Shown here in pieces: positions 53,237-61,610 of a stretch of DNA of 64,000 nt; within the stretch, counting starts at the first letter, position 1, and each line of letters opens with the position of its first letter. Made by a program: the position numbers and the translations under genes. The DNA comes from Sunxiuqinia sp965230765 (GTDB lineage Bacteria; Bacteroidota; Bacteroidia; Bacteroidales; Prolixibacteraceae). The notes below the pieces were generated by a model. The model searched no databases. It was not told the origin of the DNA and saw only the letters and a list, made by a program, of their open reading frames with translations. The stretch spans positions 1,178,001 to 1,242,000 of the forward strand of contig CBDDLR010000001.1 in the NCBI GenBank assembly GCA_965230765.1, read 5' to 3'.

Positions 53237-53908
53237 ATGAAGAATATTAAAATGGTTGTTTTCGACATGGCCGGAACAACAGTAGATGAACAAAATGTTG
53301 TATATAAAAATTTACACAAAGCAATAAATATGCATGGTGGTTCTACAAACTTGGACACTGTGCTTGAAATAGGTGCTGGGAAAGAAAAATTTCAGGCCAT
53401 AAAAGATGTACTTGCTCATTTAAACATTAAAAATATTGACGCAAACGATGTTTTTAAAGACTTTAAAGTGATGCTGGATGAGGCATATGATATTTTGGAT
53501 GTAAAGCCTATAGCCGGAGTTGAACAAACAATGCTTGAATTAAAGCAACGTGGCATAATTGTAGTATTAAATACCGGATATAACAGCAGAATTGCCAATA
53601 GCTTGGTAAAAAAGCTATGCTGGGAGAAAGACACACATTATGATGCTCTAATTACAGCAGATGATGTTGAGAAAGGAAGGCCTCATCCTGATATGATTTT
53701 AAAAGCAATGGAAATGTTCAACATTGAAGATCCAAAACTTGTGCTTAAAGCAGGGGATTCAGGGATTGACATAGAAGAAGGCAAAAATGCAAACTGTGGC
53801 ATAAATGTCGGAGTTTTATCTGGAGCTCAAACAAAAGATCAACTACAGCTTGCCAGCCCTGACTATATTATTGATTCACTTGCCAGCCTTAGCAATATTT
53901 TGTCATAA
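53237..53908 (+). CDS. PhnX-like phosphonatase (HAD superfamily)
   Basis: 223-residue HAD hydrolase of the phosphonatase-like group, shorter than classical PhnX (about 265). Motif I is VVFDMAGTTVDE, with the DxAGT form seen only in phosphonatases. A cap-domain lysine follows in EIGAGKEKFQAI (Schiff base candidate). Motif II is LNTGYNS, an Arg replaces the usual HAD Lys in KGRPHPDM, and motif IV is AGDSGIDIEEG. Expected reaction: phosphonoacetaldehyde (or its hydroxy form) to aldehyde plus phosphate. It lies 7 bp after the XRE gene and divergent from phnW. Confidence 0.88.
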   Translation: MKNIKMVVFDMAGTTVDEQNVVYKNLHKAINMHGGSTNLDTVLEIGAGKEKFQAIKDVLAHLNIKNIDANDVFKDFKVMLDEAYDILDVKPIAGVEQTMLELKQRGIIVVLNTGYNSRIANSLVKKLCWEKDTHYDALITADDVEKGRPHPDMILKAMEMFNIEDPKLVLKAGDSGIDIEEGKNANCGINVGVLSGAQTKDQLQLASPDYIIDSLASLSNILS

Positions 53909-53961
53909 CAAAGTTGCTGAACAGGCACCCAACTATTTTACTAAAATTATTAATTGCAGTT

Positions 53962-55050
53962 ATGGAACAGGCAAAAGCGTGGATATTCACTTCCCCGGGC
54001 AGAAAACTCGAATTGCAAAAGATTGACCTTCCCGAATTAGGTACTGGTGAGGTATTGGTAAAAAACATCTGCAGTACCATATGTAAAAGCGACCTGATAA
54101 CTTATTTAGGAAAACGTCCGGGCCCCACTCCTTCAATTCTGGGGCACGAGATACTTGGCGAGGTAGTCGAATGCGGTAGTCACCTGACAGACTATTGGGG
54201 AAATACGCTCAAGAAGGGCGATTTAATTACATGGTCGTTAATGGCTTTTTGTGGTGAATGCAGGAACTGCAAAAATGGGATACCACAAAAATGTTCTTCG
54301 CTAAAAAAATATGGGCATGAAAAAATGGAAGGCCACTTTAAATTGACTGGTGGCTTTGCTTCACATACACATCTTTTCCCGGGCACTTCTATTTATAAAT
54401 TGTCGAATGAATTGCCCAAAAATTTATTGGCCGGAATAAATTGCTCGTGGTCTACCATAGCTGCAGCCATGCGTTTGGCTGGCAATGTAAAAGGGAAAAA
54501 TGTTTTGGTTACAGGAGCAGGCATGCTTGGAATTCTTACCATAATGATGTGCAGGGAAAATGGGGCAAAAAATATCCTGGCAATTGATAAAAACAATGTT
54601 CGTCTTGATCTTGCACAAAAGTTTGGAGCCAATTATTTGATTCCTGTTTCGCCTAAAAATGGAGTTTCATATGAGATTATAAACGATTTTCTAAAGGAAG
54701 ATTGCATTGATGTTATTTTTGAAATGACAGGGGTAAATAAGTTGCTTCAGCTTGGTTTAGATGTAGCCGGAACGGGAGGAACTATCATTTTGGCAGGTTC
54801 GGTATTTCCAACCGATGATATTAAGATAAATCCAGAAAGAGTAGTCCGTAGCTTATTGCAAATTAAGGGTATTCACAACTATGTCCCTGAAGATTTGGCC
54901 AATGCAATCCGATATATGGAAAATTCGTACGAGAAGTATCCTTTAAATGATTTATTTGATGAACGGGTTTTTGGAATTGAGAATATCGACGAGGCACTGG
55001 AGCATTCATTATTAAGTCCAAAGCACAGAGTAGTGATTGAGCTGGTATAA
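53962..55050 (+). CDS. Zinc-dependent alcohol dehydrogenase, phosphonate-catabolism-associated type
   Basis: 362 residues from ATG 53962 (MEQAKAWIFTSPGRK); the frame reaches back to 53914, but those residues are non-homologous. Catalytic zinc: Cys of NICSTICKS, GHEILGE. Structural zinc: CGECRNCKNGIPQKC. Rossmann motif: VTGAGMLGILTIM. The family of zinc dehydrogenases often found beside phosphonatase-like genes fits. It would reduce or oxidise the C2 aldehyde released by the PhnX-like enzyme. Last gene of the locus and last before the inferred right boundary. Confidence 0.86.
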   Translation: MEQAKAWIFTSPGRKLELQKIDLPELGTGEVLVKNICSTICKSDLITYLGKRPGPTPSILGHEILGEVVECGSHLTDYWGNTLKKGDLITWSLMAFCGECRNCKNGIPQKCSSLKKYGHEKMEGHFKLTGGFASHTHLFPGTSIYKLSNELPKNLLAGINCSWSTIAAAMRLAGNVKGKNVLVTGAGMLGILTIMMCRENGAKNILAIDKNNVRLDLAQKFGANYLIPVSPKNGVSYEIINDFLKEDCIDVIFEMTGVNKLLQLGLDVAGTGGTIILAGSVFPTDDIKINPERVVRSLLQIKGIHNYVPEDLANAIRYMENSYEKYPLNDLFDERVFGIENIDEALEHSLLSPKHRVVIELV

Positions 55051-55138
55051 ACTCTTAAATAGAAATTTGCCTCATATGTTCCTTTGGTTTTTTGATCTTA
55101 TACTTCTGTCATAAGTATAAGTTTATAAAGATAATTCG

Positions 55139-55151
55139 TCCGGGTACAAAG
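55139..55151 (+). repeat. Inferred attR: 13-bp copy of the tRNA-Leu 3' end
   Basis: TCCGGGTACAAAG is identical to 21174-21186 (tRNA-Leu end plus 6 bases). It runs directly into a 34-bp palindromic terminator (55148-55181), as if the original downstream flank of tRNA-Leu had been pushed to the far end of an insertion. Confidence 0.6.
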
Positions 55152-55181
55152 AAGGCCGAGAATTAATTCTCGGCCTTCTTT
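55148..55181. terminator. Bidirectional terminator, perfect 34-bp palindrome
   Basis: Arms AAAGAAGGCCGAGAATT and its exact complement with no spacer, T run on either strand. It ends the adh transcript and the convergent lipoprotein transcript. Confidence 0.9.
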
Positions 55182-55197
55182 CGTTTTCACATATCTC

Positions 55198-55737
55198 TTA
55201 CTTTGTAGAATCTGTGATATCAATTGACTTCAATGTATTCAACTTCATATTTGGTGCATTACGAATTGCACTGAAATTTGTTAAATCGGCCGACTTATTG
55301 TTGGCAAATTCACCGGGGAGAATAGCAACCCTGAATACTTGATCATTTAAATCTCCCGGTTCTAAAAGATTAAAAGGAACATCGCCATCAAGAAATATTT
55401 TCACATCAGCAATTGTGTAATCAAAGTTATATTGTAGAATTCCTTCGTTTAAAACCAATGTCTGAGGCAAAAGCCTCCAAACGTCCATATTGTCTGCTTG
55501 TTCCCATAGGATATAAACCAGTACAACGTCAGAGTCATAAACTGTGAAATCAGGAGGGAATTCATAATAAAGGCTGTAATCGTTATCTGATGTGAAATCT
55601 CCTTCAATATCGAATATGGAACCGATAAAAGAGTCTCCATCTAAACCATCTATCCCGGGAGGTCCAACAGGTCCTTCACATGATGTAGTGAAAGTGATGG
55701 TTGCAAAAATGAATAATATTGTTCTAATAGTTTTCAT
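55198..55737 (-). CDS. Small lipoprotein with collagen-like start, unknown function
   Basis: 179 residues, lipobox TFTTSC, then EGPVGPPGIDGLDGDS, a short Gly-X-Y stretch common at the start of Bacteroidota collagen-like lipoproteins. The remainder is beta-rich (YSLYYEFPPDFTVYDSDVVLVYILWE). No named family recognised. Monocistronic. Confidence 0.75.
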   Translation of the reverse strand: MKTIRTILFIFATITFTTSCEGPVGPPGIDGLDGDSFIGSIFDIEGDFTSDNDYSLYYEFPPDFTVYDSDVVLVYILWEQADNMDVWRLLPQTLVLNEGILQYNFDYTIADVKIFLDGDVPFNLLEPGDLNDQVFRVAILPGEFANNKSADLTNFSAIRNAPNMKLNTLKSIDITDSTK

Positions 55738-55808
55738 ACTTGTAGATTTTGAATGATTATTTATAAATGCTTAGGCAAGATTGATGCCAAAAAATCGGGG
55801 CACAAAAA

Positions 55809-55830
55809 AACCCCAACAAATGTCGAGGTT
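55809..55830 (-). terminator. Probable terminator of the succinate dehydrogenase operon
   Basis: On the minus strand, AACCTC pairs with GGGGTT (one G:U, 10-nt loop) and is followed by seven T, 25 bp after the sdhB stop. Confidence 0.6.
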
Positions 55831-55854
55831 TCCTTTCTATCAATTGAAATAATT

Positions 55855-56610
55855 TTATTCTGAAAAGCGGGCTTTTAAATACTCACGGTTCAAGCGTGAA
55901 ATATTGGCGATAGAAACGTTTTTAGGACATTCCACTTCGCAAGCTCCAGTATTTGTACAACCACCAAAACCTAGTTCATCCATTTTGGCAACCATTGCCT
56001 TTGCCCTGCGTTTTGCTTCAACCTTTCCTTGTGGTAGCAAGGCAAGCTGGCTTACTTTTGCTGAAACGAAAAGCATAGCAGATGAGTTTTTACAAGTTGC
56101 AACACAAGCGCCACAACCAATACAAGCAGCAGCATCCATTGCCTCGTCAGCATCAACTTTAGGAATTGGGATAGCGTTGGCATCCGGCACACCACCAGTA
56201 CTTACCGAAACATAACCACCAGCAGCTATAATTTTGTCAAATGCTGTGCGGTCAACAATCAGATCTTTGATTACCGGGAATGCCGAAGCACGCCATGGTT
56301 CAATCGTGACGGTTTCACCATCTTTAAACTTACGCATGTGCAACTGGCAAGTTGTTACGTCATCGTCTGGTCCGTGCGGACGACCATTGATGTATAATGA
56401 ACACATACCGCAGATACCTTCGCGGCAGTCGTGATCGAATGCAATAGGTTCTTTATTTTCACTGACCAATTGCTCGTTCAAGATGTCCATCATTTCTAAG
56501 AATGAACTATCAGTTGATATGTTGTTAACCTTGTAGGTTTCAAAGCGGCCTTTTTCTTTGGGACCGTTCTGACGCCAAACCTTTAATGTTAGATTTATTG
56601 TTTTCTCCAT
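55855..56610 (-). CDS. sdhB: Succinate dehydrogenase / fumarate reductase iron-sulfur subunit
   Basis: 251 residues. The [2Fe-2S] ligands are CREGICGMCSLYINGRP and the later Cys in DDVTTC. The [4Fe-4S] and [3Fe-4S] ligands are CIGCGACVATC and CTNTGACEVECP. It carries electrons between SdhA and the cytochrome b subunit. Could equally be named frdB; direction depends on physiology. Third gene of sdhC-sdhA-sdhB. Confidence 0.96.
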   Translation of the reverse strand: MEKTINLTLKVWRQNGPKEKGRFETYKVNNISTDSSFLEMMDILNEQLVSENKEPIAFDHDCREGICGMCSLYINGRPHGPDDDVTTCQLHMRKFKDGETVTIEPWRASAFPVIKDLIVDRTAFDKIIAAGGYVSVSTGGVPDANAIPIPKVDADEAMDAAACIGCGACVATCKNSSAMLFVSAKVSQLALLPQGKVEAKRRAKAMVAKMDELGFGGCTNTGACEVECPKNVSIANISRLNREYLKARFSE

Positions 56611-56633
56611 GATTGATCTCCTTTTAAAAGCCG

Positions 56634-58571
56634 TTATTTGTAATTACGTTGAACCATTTTCACATTCTCGTAAACCAACTCTTCTTTGTGAAGTTTCGGT
56701 TCTTTATCATCTCCTGAATGTTCCCAGCAGGCTACGTAAGCGAATTTATCATCCTGACGCAGTGCTTCTCCTTCGCCTGTTTGGTATTCTTCACGGAAGT
56801 GCCCACCGCACGATTCTTCTCGGTTCAAAGCGTCACGTGCCATTAGTTCGCCGATTTCAATAAAGTCGGCTAAACGGCTTGCTTTTTCCAACTCAATGTT
56901 CATTCCTTCTTTGTTTCCAGGAATACGTACATTCGACCAGAATTCTTTTTTGATTTCAGCAATGCGTTTGATAGCCTTTTCAAGGCCTTCTTTGTTTCGT
57001 CCCATTCCAACAAAGTCCCACATTACCAAGCCAAGCTCTTTATGGATACTGTCTACAGAACGTTCCCCCTGAATGCTCATCAGCTTTTCAAAACGGTCTT
57101 TAACAGATTTTTCAGCTTCCATGAATTCTTTCTCGTCTGCAGACATTCTTGGAGTAGCAATTTCATCTGCCAAATAATTTTGAATGGTATATGGTAGTAC
57201 AAAATAACCATCAGCCAACCCTTGCATCAATGCAGAAGCCCCTAAGCGGTTTGCACCGTGATCAGAGAAGTTGGCCTCACCAGCTGCAAATAACCCAGGA
57301 ACGGTCGTCTGTAACTCATAATCAACCCAAATACCCCCCATGGTGTAGTGGATAGCCGGGTAGATCATCATTGGTGTTTCGTATGGATTGTCGTCAACAA
57401 TTTTTTCGTACATCTGGAATAAGTTTCCATAACGGGCTTCGATAACATCTTTTCCTAATCGTTCGATGGAAGATTTGAAATCGAGATAAACAGCTAAGCC
57501 TGTTCCAACACCGAACCCGGCATCACAACGCTCTTTTGCTGCACGTGAAGCTACGTCACGAGGAACAAGGTTACCAAATGCCGGATAACGACGTTCCAAA
57601 TAGTAGTCGCGATCTTCTTCAGCCAATTCGGTTGGTTTTAATTTCCCAGCACGAATTGCTTCAGCATCTTCTTTTTTCTTTGGAACCCAAATACGGCCAT
57701 CGTTACGAAGCGATTCAGACATCAGCGTAAGCTTACTCTGGAATTCACCGTGAACAGGAATACATGTTGGGTGAATTTGCGCCATACAAGGATTTGCAAA
57801 CATAGCGCCTTTGTGGAAAGCTTTTACCGCAGCGGAACCATTTGAACCCATTGCGTTGGTCGAAAGGAAGAATGTGTTTCCATAACCTCCGGTAGCCAAA
57901 ACAACGGCGTGTCCAAAGTGGCGCTGTGTTTCACCTGTTACCAAATCGCGGGTGATGATACCACGGGCTTTCCCATCCACAACAACAATTTCAACCAATT
58001 CATTTCGCGTGTACATTTTTACTGTACCTGCATTTACCTGTCGCATGAGAGCCTGATAAGCTCCCAACAGTAGTTGCTGACCAGTTTGCCCACGTGCATA
58101 AAAAGTGCGGCTTACCTGAGCACCACCAAAGGAACGGTTATCTAACAAGCCACCATACTCGCGTGCAAAAGGAACACCTTGAGCCACACATTGGTCAATA
58201 ATGCTGTTACTTACTTCTGCCAAACGGTGAACGTTTGCTTCGCGGGCGCGGTAGTCACCACCTTTAATGGTATCGTAAAACAAACGATAAACAGAGTCGC
58301 CATCGTTTGGATAATTTTTTGCTGCATTAATACCACCTTGTGCCGCAATAGAGTGTGCACGGCGTGGCGAATCCTGGATGGTGAAGTTTTTTACGTTAAA
58401 ACCCATTTCTCCAAGAGAAGCAGCAGCTGCTGCACCAGCTAGGCCTGTACCTACAATAATCACATCAAGCTTGCGCTTGTTGGCAGGGTTAACCAGCTTC
58501 TGGTTATTTTTATAGTTTGTCCACTTCTGGGCTAATGGCCCTTCGGGTATTTTAGAATTTAATACGCTCAT
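56634..58571 (-). CDS. sdhA: Succinate dehydrogenase / fumarate reductase flavoprotein subunit
   Basis: 645 residues. FAD-binding VIIVGTGLAGAAAAASLGEMG at the N-terminus, covalent-FAD His context RRAHSIAAQGGINAAKNYPNDG, HPTCIPVHG, and active-site region RYPAFGNLVPRD. This is the longer type seen with single-cytochrome-b enzymes (Wolinella and Bacteroides type). Confidence 0.97.
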   Translation of the reverse strand: MSVLNSKIPEGPLAQKWTNYKNNQKLVNPANKRKLDVIIVGTGLAGAAAAASLGEMGFNVKNFTIQDSPRRAHSIAAQGGINAAKNYPNDGDSVYRLFYDTIKGGDYRAREANVHRLAEVSNSIIDQCVAQGVPFAREYGGLLDNRSFGGAQVSRTFYARGQTGQQLLLGAYQALMRQVNAGTVKMYTRNELVEIVVVDGKARGIITRDLVTGETQRHFGHAVVLATGGYGNTFFLSTNAMGSNGSAAVKAFHKGAMFANPCMAQIHPTCIPVHGEFQSKLTLMSESLRNDGRIWVPKKKEDAEAIRAGKLKPTELAEEDRDYYLERRYPAFGNLVPRDVASRAAKERCDAGFGVGTGLAVYLDFKSSIERLGKDVIEARYGNLFQMYEKIVDDNPYETPMMIYPAIHYTMGGIWVDYELQTTVPGLFAAGEANFSDHGANRLGASALMQGLADGYFVLPYTIQNYLADEIATPRMSADEKEFMEAEKSVKDRFEKLMSIQGERSVDSIHKELGLVMWDFVGMGRNKEGLEKAIKRIAEIKKEFWSNVRIPGNKEGMNIELEKASRLADFIEIGELMARDALNREESCGGHFREEYQTGEGEALRQDDKFAYVACWEHSGDDKEPKLHKEELVYENVKMVQRNYK

Positions 58572-58584
58572 AATTCAAATTTCT

Positions 58585-59274
58585 TTAATTGTATAATCCG
58601 AATAAGAAATAGAGAGGGATAATAGAAAAGCCAATGGCAATGATGAAAGCGAAAACAACACCGATTACTTTCAATCGTTTCAACCAAATTTTATTGGCAA
58701 ATCCAATGGTTTGGAACGAAGACCAAAAACCATGTCCCAAATGCAGGCCAAGAAGAATGCCACCTAACACATATACGATGCAATAAACAGCGCTTGTTTT
58801 AAATAGCGTAGCAACAAGTGCATAAGCATTTTCCATTTCAACACCATGAACCATCACGTGTTCAAGAAGCGGGTCACCAGTTACTTTAATTTTCCAGAAG
58901 AAATGCATGATGTGCAAAACCAGGAAAACAAAAATTAAAGAGCCTAACACAAACATATTGCGCGAAGCCCATGTACTAGAATCAGATTGATCTGTTTTGG
59001 CATAAGATACCGGACGTGCCTGACGGTTTTTAATGGTAAGGATTAAAGACCAGATAATATGAACCATAAATCCGAGTCCAAGAACAGGTTCCATTACTTT
59101 AATCATCGGATTTGTTGCCATAAAGTGAGCACCCATGTTGAACAAATCGCCACTGTCATCAAAAATCAACAACAGGTTAATTCCCAGGTGAACGCATATG
59201 AACATCATCAGGAAAAGACCTGATATGCTCATAATAAACTTTCTCCCGATAGAAGCAGTTAGAAAATTACTCAT
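58585..59274 (-). CDS. sdhC: Succinate dehydrogenase / fumarate reductase cytochrome b subunit
   Basis: 229 residues with five membrane helices, the single-subunit di-haem b558 type. Haem histidine candidates are in ICVHLGINLL, FMVHIIWSL, LVLHIMHFF and LHLGHGFW. It anchors SdhAB and exchanges electrons with menaquinone. First gene of the operon. Confidence 0.94.
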   Translation of the reverse strand: MSNFLTASIGRKFIMSISGLFLMMFICVHLGINLLLIFDDSGDLFNMGAHFMATNPMIKVMEPVLGLGFMVHIIWSLILTIKNRQARPVSYAKTDQSDSSTWASRNMFVLGSLIFVFLVLHIMHFFWKIKVTGDPLLEHVMVHGVEMENAYALVATLFKTSAVYCIVYVLGGILLGLHLGHGFWSSFQTIGFANKIWLKRLKVIGVVFAFIIAIGFSIIPLYFLFGLYN

Positions 59275-59324
59275 AGGATAAGCAAATTAGTATTTATAAT
59301 TTTTTCAATTCTTTTAAAGTATCA

Positions 59325-59332
59325 CAAATGTA
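59325..59332 (-). promoter_or_regulatory. TAnnTTTG -7 box of the sdh operon
   Basis: CAAATGTA on plus is TACATTTG on minus, 50 bp before sdhC. The other about 200 bases up to hflX show nothing else clear. Confidence 0.5.
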
Positions 59333-59508
59333 TGCTGTAGTACCAACACACACTAACAAATGAATTGCTAAAATAGTTAATTTAAAACGGTTCTAAGAAC
59401 AAACAATGCTCAAATATATTAAGCTATTGCAAGCGTGCAGGTTATATGAAAAAATGGGTGTAAATTTTCTGTTAATAAATACCAGTGAATTACCTACAAA
59501 AAAGACCC

Positions 59509-60720
59509 TTACTCCGGAGGGTTTATCCATGCCGGATCATAAAGAAAATCATTATATGGAAAACGGGTCACATGAATTTTTTTAACTTCTTCGTAAAGAA
59601 GTTGTTTGAATTCATTTATGTTCAGTTTTTCTACAGCGGATATGAACAATGAAGGTGTATTCTTTTTGGCCATCCAGCTACTTTTCCATTCTTCAAGTGA
59701 ATAGTTTTCTTTTGTCCTTGGGCTTAAATCGTCTTCGTCTTTCTGAACGTATTGGAACGCATCAATTTTATTGAACACATAAATGGATGGTTTTTCACCT
59801 GCTTCAATTTCGGAAAGTGTGCTGTTTACCGTGTCAATTTGCTCTTCAAATCCTGGATGGGAAATGTCAACAACATGCAACAGGATATCGGCTTCACGAA
59901 CCTCATCCAACGTAGATTTGAATGATTCAACCAGTCCATGGGGCAGTTTTCGAATAAAACCAACCGTATCAGCTAATAGAAATGGCAGGTTTCCAATGAC
60001 CATTTTTCGGACGGTAGTGTCAAGTGTGGCAAAAAGCTTATTCTCAGCAAAAACCTCTGATTTGCTCAATAAGTTCATGATGGTTGATTTGCCAACATTG
60101 GTATAACCCACTAAAGCAACACGAACAAGTTTGCCCCTGTTTTTGCGCTGGGTAGCTTTTTGCTTATCGATTTTTTTGAGCTGATCTTTCAGCCTCGATA
60201 TTTTATCAAGGATAATTCGGCGGTCGGTTTCAATCTGCGTTTCACCAGGTCCACGCATCCCGATACCCCCACGCTGACGTTCAAGGTGGGTCCACATCCT
60301 AGTAAGTCTTGGGAGCATGTACTGGTATTGGGCTAATTCAACTTGTGTTTTTGCATGTGCTGTTTGAGCCCTTTTTGCGAAGATGTCAAGTATCAGATTG
60401 GTTCGGTCGAGCACTTTGCATTCTAAGGTACGCTCAATGTTGCGCAATTGGGTAGGGCTGAGTTCATCATCAAAAACAACCGTGTCCACATCATGAACCT
60501 TTATGTAATTCTGTATTTCTTCCAGTTTCCCTGAGCCAACAAAAGTGGCTGGGTTTGGAAATTCAAGACGTTGGAAAAACTGCTTTTTCACTTCTGCCCC
60601 TGCTGTGTCAGCCAGGAATTCAAGCTCATCCAAATACTCTTTGGCTTGTTGTTCATCCTGATCCTGATTAATTAATCCGACTAATATCGCAGTTTCTGTA
60701 TCTGGTGTTCTGTCAATCAT
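59509..60720 (-). CDS. hflX: GTPase HflX
   Basis: 403-residue ribosome-associated GTPase that splits stalled or hibernating ribosomes. The N-terminal HflX domain includes TVVFDDELSPTQLRNIE and the Gly-rich linker RGGIGMRGPGETQIE. The G domain shows VGYTNVGKSTIMN (G1), DTVGFIRKLP (G3) and VFNKIDAF (G4). Separate from both neighbours. Confidence 0.96.
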   Translation of the reverse strand: MIDRTPDTETAILVGLINQDQDEQQAKEYLDELEFLADTAGAEVKKQFFQRLEFPNPATFVGSGKLEEIQNYIKVHDVDTVVFDDELSPTQLRNIERTLECKVLDRTNLILDIFAKRAQTAHAKTQVELAQYQYMLPRLTRMWTHLERQRGGIGMRGPGETQIETDRRIILDKISRLKDQLKKIDKQKATQRKNRGKLVRVALVGYTNVGKSTIMNLLSKSEVFAENKLFATLDTTVRKMVIGNLPFLLADTVGFIRKLPHGLVESFKSTLDEVREADILLHVVDISHPGFEEQIDTVNSTLSEIEAGEKPSIYVFNKIDAFQYVQKDEDDLSPRTKENYSLEEWKSSWMAKKNTPSLFISAVEKLNINEFKQLLYEEVKKIHVTRFPYNDFLYDPAWINPPE

Positions 60721-60740
60721 TAAAACTCAACTATTCATAT

Positions 60741-60773
60741 AAAAAAACCTGGCCCCGAAGAGACGGAGCCAGG
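60741..60773 (-). terminator. Terminator of tonB copy 1
   Basis: 10-bp stem CCTGGCTCCG/CGGGGCCAGG (one G:U) with a 6-nt loop and seven T on the minus strand. Confidence 0.92.
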
Positions 60774-60796
60774 ATATCTGTGTGTAAAAAATTTGC

Positions 60797-61480
60797 TTAC
60801 TGCAGTACAAAGTTGATAGGCACCGTGTAAGATACACGTACTGATTTACCCCTTTGCTTTCCAGGTTTCCATGCTGGAAGATTGTTCACAACGCGAAGTG
60901 CTTCTTTGTCCAGTGACTGGTCAACACCACGGGCAATTTTTGCGTTAGTTACGCGACCGTTTTTGTCAACAACAAAGTTCACGTAAACTTTACCCTGAAT
61001 TCCGTTTTCCTGAGCAATAACAGGATACTTAATTGCGTTGGCAATAAATTTACGTAATGCTAGTTCTCCACCCGGGAATTCTGGCATTTCTTCTACAATG
61101 AAGAATACCTGTCCTTCTTCTTCTTCTTCTTCTTCTTCAATAACAGGAGCAACATCGATTACTGTTTCATCATCGGCTTCTGTATCTTCAATTTCCAACT
61201 CGTCTTCAATTTCCACATCATCTTCAACGATGTTCAACACCTCGACAACTTTTGGTGGTGGTGGTGGTGGTGGTGGCTTTATTTCTTGCTCACGAGTAAT
61301 TGGAATGATCTCATCTTCTACCTCTTGCATTTCGATGCTTCCTAACGAGCTTGCTTCTTCTACTTTGGTAGTCCACTCGAAAGCGGTAAGGCAAACCCCA
61401 AGAGCAACAACTAATCCAAGAAGAATAAAGATATTTCTTTTACTCTCGAGATCAGCTTTTGGTGATTTTTTTAATTCCAT
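60797..61480 (-). CDS. TonB-family energy transducer, copy 1
   Basis: 227 residues. One N-terminal membrane helix (RNIFILLGLVVALGVCLTAFEW, about 14-36), a periplasm-spanning linker with eight prolines (KPPPPPPPPK) and a run of seven Glu near 121-127, then the TonB C-terminal domain (about 140-227, YPVIAQENGIQGKVYVNFVV). It delivers proton-motive force to receptors such as the SusC proteins here. The linker DNA contains short GGT and TTC microsatellites that may vary in length. Confidence 0.93.
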   Translation of the reverse strand: MELKKSPKADLESKRNIFILLGLVVALGVCLTAFEWTTKVEEASSLGSIEMQEVEDEIIPITREQEIKPPPPPPPPKVVEVLNIVEDDVEIEDELEIEDTEADDETVIDVAPVIEEEEEEEEGQVFFIVEEMPEFPGGELALRKFIANAIKYPVIAQENGIQGKVYVNFVVDKNGRVTNAKIARGVDQSLDKEALRVVNNLPAWKPGKQRGKSVRVSYTVPINFVLQ

Positions 61481-61610
61481 AATGCAGTTTTATAAGTTTA
61501 TTCTGTTTCAAACAATTTTCAAAATAGAGGGCTTAAAGATAAAAAATAATCTTCATATGCAAGACCTGCATTTTGTTTTTAATCATTCCCTAACATACTT
61601 TACTATTCTT

